Assembly (NCBI RefSeq): GCF_009676705.1
Contig: NZ_CP046046.1
Location: 372,001 to 436,000 of the forward strand
Length of the DNA stretch: 64,000 bases
From: Spiribacter sp. 2438
Lineage (GTDB): Bacteria; Pseudomonadota; Gammaproteobacteria; Nitrococcales; Nitrococcaceae
Reading direction: 5' to 3'
Part shown: piece after piece, positions 59,612 to 64,000 of the stretch
How positions within the stretch are numbered: the first letter of the stretch is position 1
Layout: each line of letters starts with the position of its first letter
Translations under genes and position numbers: made by a program
The notes under the pieces: generated by a model
Told to the model about the DNA's origin: nothing
The model's database searches: none
The model's input: only the letters and a program-made list of their open reading frames with translations

Positions 59612-60504
59612 TCAATGCCCCGGGCGCCGACCCAGTCCCGGGCGAACTGCCAGGCCACCCGGCCGCTACGTGAGCCGCGCTCGAGGGCAAATCGCAGGGC
59701 GTCGGCACGCCACTCCGCCTCCGCCGGTGGCTCGTCGGGGGTGAGGGTATCCAGCCAGCCCGCGCAAATGTCGAGATAGCGCTGCTGGTCGAAGGGGTGG
59801 AACGACAGCCAGAGTCCGAACCGCTCGGAGAGCGAAATCTTTTCTTCCACCGCTTCACCGTGATGGATTTCGCCGTCCACCACCTGCGCCTGGCGGTTCT
59901 CCGAGAAATATTCGGGGAGCAGGTGACGGCGGTTGGAGGTGGCGTAAATGAGCAGGTTGTCGGGCGGGGCGGCCACCGAGCCATCCAGCGCCGCCTTGAG
60001 GGCCTTGTAACTGGGGTCGTCGGCTTCGAAAGAGAGGTCATCACAGAACAGGATGAAGCGCTCGGGCCGATGGGCAACGGCACGCACAATGGCCGGCAGA
60101 TCTACCAGATGCCGGGGCTCCACCTCGATCAGGCGCAGCCCCTGGTCGGCATAGGCATTGAGCAAGGCTTTCACCAGCGATGACTTGCCGGTGCCGCGGG
60201 CGCCGGAGAGCAGCACATTGTTGGCCGGCTGCCCGGCAAGGAATTGCCGGGTATTGCGCTCCGCCGTGGCCTTCTGGCGCTCGATGTGATGCAGCGCGTC
60301 CAGGCGGATGGCGTGGGTGGCCGGCAGGGCCACCAGATGGCCGGTGTGACCCGGGGCGCCGGCCCCGGACAGCGGTTGCCACTGAAAGGCAATGGCCGCC
60401 TCCCAGTCGGTGTCCACCGGGGCGGGTGGCAGCAGTCCTTCGACCCGGTCAATCAACGCTTCCAGGCGGCTGGCAATTCGTTCGATGGCGTCCATGGCGG
60501 GCAT
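59608..60504 (-). CDS. DUF815 family ATPase
   Basis: A 298-residue P-loop ATPase: Walker A LLSGARGTGKSSLVKALL (about residue 100), Walker B RFILFCDDLSFE and sensor LLIYATSNRRHLLPEYF, typical of DUF815 (AAA+-like, often called ATP-binding protein of unknown function). GAGAGG lies 5 bp before the ATG. It is convergent with msrQ and divergent from the DUF2007 gene (14 bp between starts). Confidence 0.88.
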   Translation of the reverse strand: MPAMDAIERIASRLEALIDRVEGLLPPAPVDTDWEAAIAFQWQPLSGAGAPGHTGHLVALPATHAIRLDALHHIERQKATAERNTRQFLAGQPANNVLLSGARGTGKSSLVKALLNAYADQGLRLIEVEPRHLVDLPAIVRAVAHRPERFILFCDDLSFEADDPSYKALKAALDGSVAAPPDNLLIYATSNRRHLLPEYFSENRQAQVVDGEIHHGEAVEEKISLSERFGLWLSFHPFDQQRYLDICAGWLDTLTPDEPPAEAEWRADALRFALERGSRSGRVAWQFARDWVGARGID

Positions 60505-60518
60505 GTTAGCCTCTCGCC

Positions 60519-60848
60519 ATGCAAAAGAAACGGGGCAATCTCGAGCGCGTGCATGTCGGTGCCGATCCGCTTATTGCCGGCCATATCGAAACCATTTTCA
60601 ACGCCCGGGGCATCCACTGCATGGTTCGCAACCGCCACCTGGTGGGAGGCGCCGGAGAAATCCCGCCCCTGGAGGCCTGGCCGGAAGTCTGGGTGGCCCG
60701 GGAGGACGCGGACATTGCCCGTCAGTTGATCCGCGAAATCCTCGATCCGGAAGGACCGGTGCCGGCGGACTGGCGCTGCCCGGACTGCGGTGAGGTCATC
60801 GAGGGCCAGTTTGCCGAGTGCTGGTCCTGCGGGGCGCTGGCGCCGTGA
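60519..60848 (+). CDS. DUF2007 protein with C-terminal zinc ribbon
   Basis: 109 residues. The N-terminal DUF2007 (putative signal-transducing) domain has ADPLIAGHIETIFNARGI and PEVWVAREDADIARQL. The C-terminus WRCPDCGEVIEGQFAECWSCG has four cysteines in zinc-ribbon spacing. Function unknown. Its TGA overlaps the GTG start of the ABC-F gene, so the two are coupled. Confidence 0.88.
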   Translation: MQKKRGNLERVHVGADPLIAGHIETIFNARGIHCMVRNRHLVGGAGEIPPLEAWPEVWVAREDADIARQLIREILDPEGPVPADWRCPDCGEVIEGQFAECWSCGALAP

Positions 60849-62815
60849 TCCAGCTACGGGACGTGACCCTGCGGCGGGGCCCGGAGCCGCTGCTGGAGGC
60901 CAGCAGCCTGACGGTGCACGGGGGCCGCAAGCTGGGGCTGGTCGGTGCCAACGGTACCGGCAAGAGCACCCTGTTCGCGCTGCTGCGGGGCGAGTTGTCC
61001 GCGGACTCCGGCGAGGTGGCGCTGCCGGCGGGATGGCGGCTGTCTCACATGGCCCAGGAAACCCCCGCCCTGGATCGTCCGGCGATTGAGTTCGTGCTGG
61101 ATGGCGACGCGCCGCTGCGGGCCGCTGAGGGCGAGGTCGCCGCGGCAGAGGCCAGTGGCGATGGCGAGCGCATGGCCCATGCCCACGCGGCGCTGGAAAT
61201 CGCCGGTGGTTATGACGCCCGCGCCCGGGCCGGCGGGCTGCTGCACGGACTGGGCTTTGACCCGGCGGTGCATGAACAACCGGTGGCGGAGTTCTCCGGC
61301 GGCTGGCGGGTGCGGTTGAATCTCGCCCGGGCCCTGATGGCGCCGGCGGACCTGCTGTTGCTGGATGAACCCACCAACCATCTGGATCTGGAGGCGGTGC
61401 TCTGGCTGGAGCAGTGGCTGCGGGCGTTCCCCGGCACGCTCATCCTGATTGCCCATGACCGGGACTTTCTGGATAACGTGGTGGACGGGATCGTCCATAT
61501 CGAGCATCGCCGGCTGCAGTCCTACACCGGCAGTTACTCGGCCTTCGAGCGTCAGCGCGCCGAGCGCCTGGCCCAGCAGCAGGCGCTGTATGAGCGCCAG
61601 CAGCGGGAAGTGGCCCACATGGAGGCGTTCATCACCCGGTTTCGGGCCAAGGCCACCAAGGCCCGGGCGGCGCAGAGCCGGGTCAAAGCGCTGGAGCGCA
61701 TGGAGCGAGTGGCGCCGGCGCATGTGGATTCGCCGTTCGGTTTCGAATTCCCCGAGGCGCCCCGGGCCGGGAACCCGCTGATTGCCCTGGAGGATGTGGC
61801 GCTGGGTTACCACGGTCGTCCCCTGTTGGAGGGGTTGCGTCAGAGCCTGGCCCCGGGCGACCGGGTGGGGCTGTTGGGCCGCAACGGCATGGGAAAGTCC
61901 ACCCTGATTCGGGCGCTGGCCGGCGAGAGCGAGCCCCTGGCCGGCCAAATTCGCCGGGCGCAGCGGCTCCAGGTGGGCTATTTCGCGCAGCATCAGCTGG
62001 AACAGCTGGACCCGGAGGCCAGCCCCGTCACCCATCTGGCCCGTCTGGCACCGGACGCCAGCCCACAGGCGCTGCGGGACTTTCTGGGCGGGTTCGATTT
62101 TCGCGGTGATCAGGCCCTGGAGCCCGTGGCGCCACTGTCCGGTGGGGAGAAGGCCCGGCTGGTGCTGGCATTGCTGGTCTGGTCGGCCCCCAATCTGCTG
62201 TTGCTGGACGAGCCCACCAACCACCTGGACATCGAGATGCGCCATGCGCTGAATCGGGCCCTGCAGGTGTTCGAAGGGGCGGTGGTGCTGGTCTCCCATG
62301 ACCGGTATCTGTTGGAAACCACCGTGGCGGACTACTGGCTGGTGGGGCAGGGCACCGTCCAGCCCTTCGATGGCGACCTGGATGACTACCGCCGTTGGCT
62401 GGCACGGGACCCGCGCAAGCCGTCCGCCTCGCCGTCAGGCGATGCTCATCCGGAAACCGCCACGGCCACGCCAATGCCCAAGCCGGCGTCGACACCGAAG
62501 CCGGACCAGGGCCGCGACCACCGCCGCGCCCGCCGCCAGGCCAACGCCCGGGCCCAGGCGACACTGCGTCCCCTGCGCCAGCGGGTTGATGACGCCGTGA
62601 AGGCCCTTGAGGCCGCGGACGCCGAGCTGGCCCGCGTCGAAGCCTCCCTGGCCGACCCGGCGATGTACACGGCCGAATCCGGCGATGCCCTCAATGAGCG
62701 GTTGCAGCGCCAGGGCCAGCTGCGTCACCTCAAGGAAGCCGCCGAGGCCGAGTGGATGGCCGCCGAAGAAGCCCTCGAGACGGCACAGAAGACCGAACAG
62801 CAACCCGGCGCCTAG
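60845..62815 (+). CDS. yheS: ABC-F family ATPase, YheS-like
   Basis: 656 residues from a GTG. It has two ABC domains (Walker A GANGTGKST and GRNGMGKST; signatures FSGGWRVRLNLARALM and LSGGEKARLVLALLVW), the linker YERQQREVAHMEAFITRFRAKATKARAAQSRVKALERME, and LLLDEPTNHLD twice. The sequence follows E. coli YheS closely, including the FAQHQLE segment. A Lys/Pro-rich linker then a coiled-coil C-terminus (about 550-650) follows. ABC-F proteins act on ribosomes to relieve stalls. Confidence 0.94.
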   Translation: MIQLRDVTLRRGPEPLLEASSLTVHGGRKLGLVGANGTGKSTLFALLRGELSADSGEVALPAGWRLSHMAQETPALDRPAIEFVLDGDAPLRAAEGEVAAAEASGDGERMAHAHAALEIAGGYDARARAGGLLHGLGFDPAVHEQPVAEFSGGWRVRLNLARALMAPADLLLLDEPTNHLDLEAVLWLEQWLRAFPGTLILIAHDRDFLDNVVDGIVHIEHRRLQSYTGSYSAFERQRAERLAQQQALYERQQREVAHMEAFITRFRAKATKARAAQSRVKALERMERVAPAHVDSPFGFEFPEAPRAGNPLIALEDVALGYHGRPLLEGLRQSLAPGDRVGLLGRNGMGKSTLIRALAGESEPLAGQIRRAQRLQVGYFAQHQLEQLDPEASPVTHLARLAPDASPQALRDFLGGFDFRGDQALEPVAPLSGGEKARLVLALLVWSAPNLLLLDEPTNHLDIEMRHALNRALQVFEGAVVLVSHDRYLLETTVADYWLVGQGTVQPFDGDLDDYRRWLARDPRKPSASPSGDAHPETATATPMPKPASTPKPDQGRDHRRARRQANARAQATLRPLRQRVDDAVKALEAADAELARVEASLADPAMYTAESGDALNERLQRQGQLRHLKEAAEAEWMAAEEALETAQKTEQQPGA

Positions 62816-62926
62816 TCAGCGGCCATCGCAGTCGCCCTCTCTGCCGTCGCCTTTGCGCCATGCCCCCTCGCTGAGTATGCTCAAAGCGTTCCCAACTCAG
62901 AAAATCCAAGCCGCGGAGTGTTGCAA

Positions 62927-64000
62927 ATGAGAACAAACGGCAAGCTTGTCGGGGCACTGGCTGCCCTGTCCGTTGTCATGCTGGCGGGGGCGGCCCAGGC
63001 CGAGCCCCTGCGCATCGGCGCCGTCATGCCCATGACCGGCGATCTGCAGGCCTATGGCGAGTCATCCCGCAATGGCGCCGAACTCGCCATTAACGAAATC
63101 AACGCCGCCGGTGGTGTTCTGGGCGAGCCCGTGGAGTTCATCCTCGGTGATTCCCAGACCGAGCCCCAGGCCGGTGTGGATGCCGCCCAGCGCCTGGTTT
63201 CGGTGCGCAATGTCTCGGCCATCGTCGGCGCCCTGTCCAGCGGGGTGACCATCCCCGTGGCCAGCAGCGTCACCTCCGTGGAGGGCGTTCCGCAGATTTC
63301 CAACGCCTCCACCTCGCCGGTGATGACCGATCTGGATGACAACGATTTCCTGTTCCGGACCACGCCATCGGATGCCTTCCAGGGCGTCGCACTGGCCGAA
63401 GTGGCCGTGGAGAAGGGCGTCGATAGCGTTGCTGTCATCTATATCAACAACGATTACGGTGAAGGGCTGGCAGACTCCTTCGAGGCATCCTTCAGCGACG
63501 TGGGCGGCACCGTGGTGGGACGCACCGGCTATGAGCCCGGGCTGTCCTCCTATCGCGGTGAACTGGCCAGTATTGCCGACGGGTCCTCGCCACTGTTGTT
63601 GATCGGCTACCCGGAAAACGGTCAGACCATCCTTCGCCAGGCCCTCGAAGGCGGTCATTTCAGTGAGTTCATCTTCACCGATGGCATGCGTTCCCCGCAG
63701 ATCGTGGAGAACCTGGGTGCCGAGTTCCTGAACGGCAGCTTCGGCACCGCCGCTGAAGCCCTGGATGACACCGATGCGGCTCAGCACTTTGCCAGCGCCT
63801 ATGAGGCGGCCTATGGCGCGGTGCCGCCGGTGCCCTACATCGACACGGCCTATGACGCGGTCTACACCATCGCCCTGGCGGCCGAAGCCGCCCAGAGCAC
63901 GGATCGGGTCGCCATTCGGGATCACCTGAGGGCGATTAACGACCCGGATGGCGTCGTGGTCGGGCCGGGTGAGTTCGCCCGCGCCGCGGAGCTGCTCGCC
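62927..64000 (+). CDS. Branched-chain amino-acid ABC transporter binding protein (LivK family), C-terminus cut
   Basis: 358 codons are visible and the gene runs off the window. A Sec signal (VVMLAGAAQA) precedes a periplasmic-binding-protein type I domain: LRIGAVMPMTGDLQAYGESS, GAELAINEINAAGGVLGEPV, AIVGALSSGVTIPVAS and VAVIYINNDYGEGLADS. These are typical Leu/Ile/Val or related amino-acid/amide receptors. GGAG lies 9 bp before the ATG. The permease and ATPase genes would be expected just beyond the window. Confidence 0.9.
   Translation, partial: MRTNGKLVGALAALSVVMLAGAAQAEPLRIGAVMPMTGDLQAYGESSRNGAELAINEINAAGGVLGEPVEFILGDSQTEPQAGVDAAQRLVSVRNVSAIVGALSSGVTIPVASSVTSVEGVPQISNASTSPVMTDLDDNDFLFRTTPSDAFQGVALAEVAVEKGVDSVAVIYINNDYGEGLADSFEASFSDVGGTVVGRTGYEPGLSSYRGELASIADGSSPLLLIGYPENGQTILRQALEGGHFSEFIFTDGMRSPQIVENLGAEFLNGSFGTAAEALDDTDAAQHFASAYEAAYGAVPPVPYIDTAYDAVYTIALAAEAAQSTDRVAIRDHLRAINDPDGVVVGPGEFARAAELLA

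Noticed and set aside
60845-62815. ABC-F gene as an antibiotic-resistance (ARE-type) protein
   Set aside because: Linker and overall sequence follow housekeeping YheS, not Msr/Vga/Lsa-type proteins, and no resistance context is present.

Overview
The window is GC-rich chromosomal DNA from a gammaproteobacterium, probably a moderate halophile of the Ectothiorhodospiraceae type (Spiribacter-like is an inference from gene content). The evidence is the gammaproteobacterial order yebC-ruvCAB-tolQRAB-pal-cpoB, BAM lipoproteins, msrPQ, a Tea-type ectoine TRAP transporter with its own universal stress protein, and a class III (PhaC+PhaE) polyhydroxyalkanoate synthase. Most of the window is dense housekeeping backbone with short gaps and many 1-4 bp stop/start overlaps.

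Layout. 1-3.5 kb: thioredoxin-fold DUF255 protein (cut by the window edge), ampD, ampE-like. 3.5-7 kb (minus): teaABCD-like ectoine/hydroxyectoine uptake operon with a recognisable promoter. 7.1-8.4 kb (minus): type IV pilin and TadE-like pseudopilin. 8.6-15.7 kb: sucCD, nadE, glnB, bamD, rluD, pgeF. 15.7-17.2 kb: AbiEi/AbiEii toxin-antitoxin pair with its own promoter and inverted repeat. 17.2-20.3 kb: an 11-copy 7-bp tandem repeat, a sigma-32 promoter, clpB and its terminator. 20.3-21.1 kb (minus): VapBC-type pair behind a perfect palindrome. 21.1-24 kb (minus): DUF1614 protein, a metal-ligand-less M24 hydrolase resembling ectoine hydrolase, and an SDR. 24-30.3 kb: fmdB-like, aspS, DUF192, GntP permease, patatin, SMR pump, Dps, tRNA-Lys. 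30.4-32.7 kb: an AT-richer patch with a Wzz-like protein, a frameshifted second Wzz remnant and a winged-helix regulator, sitting between tRNA-Lys and cpoB. 32.7-40.5 kb (minus): the yebC-ruvCAB-tolQRAB-pal-cpoB string. 40.6-47.8 kb: pabB and a complete polyhydroxybutyrate set, phaA-phaR-phaB (plus) and phaE-phaC (minus), with a PfkB-family kinase between them and a hairpin-rich spacer after phaB. 47.8-64 kb: BepA-like protease, AI-2E/PerM-type protein, PhoH-PIN, gcvR, dapA, bamC, purL, msrPQ, DUF815 ATPase, DUF2007, yheS (ABC-F) and a truncated branched-chain amino-acid binding protein.

Functional picture. Compatible-solute uptake (Tea) and a possible ectoine-cleaving hydrolase fit a salt-stressed life. 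The PHA genes give carbon storage, and Tol-Pal, BamC/D and MsrPQ maintain the envelope. The most interesting non-coding items are a near-consensus promoter plus a perfect 15-bp palindrome in front of phaB, a roughly 130-nt foldable element after phaB, promoter/operator structures in front of both toxin-antitoxin loci, and the heptanucleotide array upstream of the clpB heat-shock promoter. I did not find a wholly new multi-gene system. The best candidate for undescribed biology is the DUF1614 / M24-like hydrolase / SDR operon.
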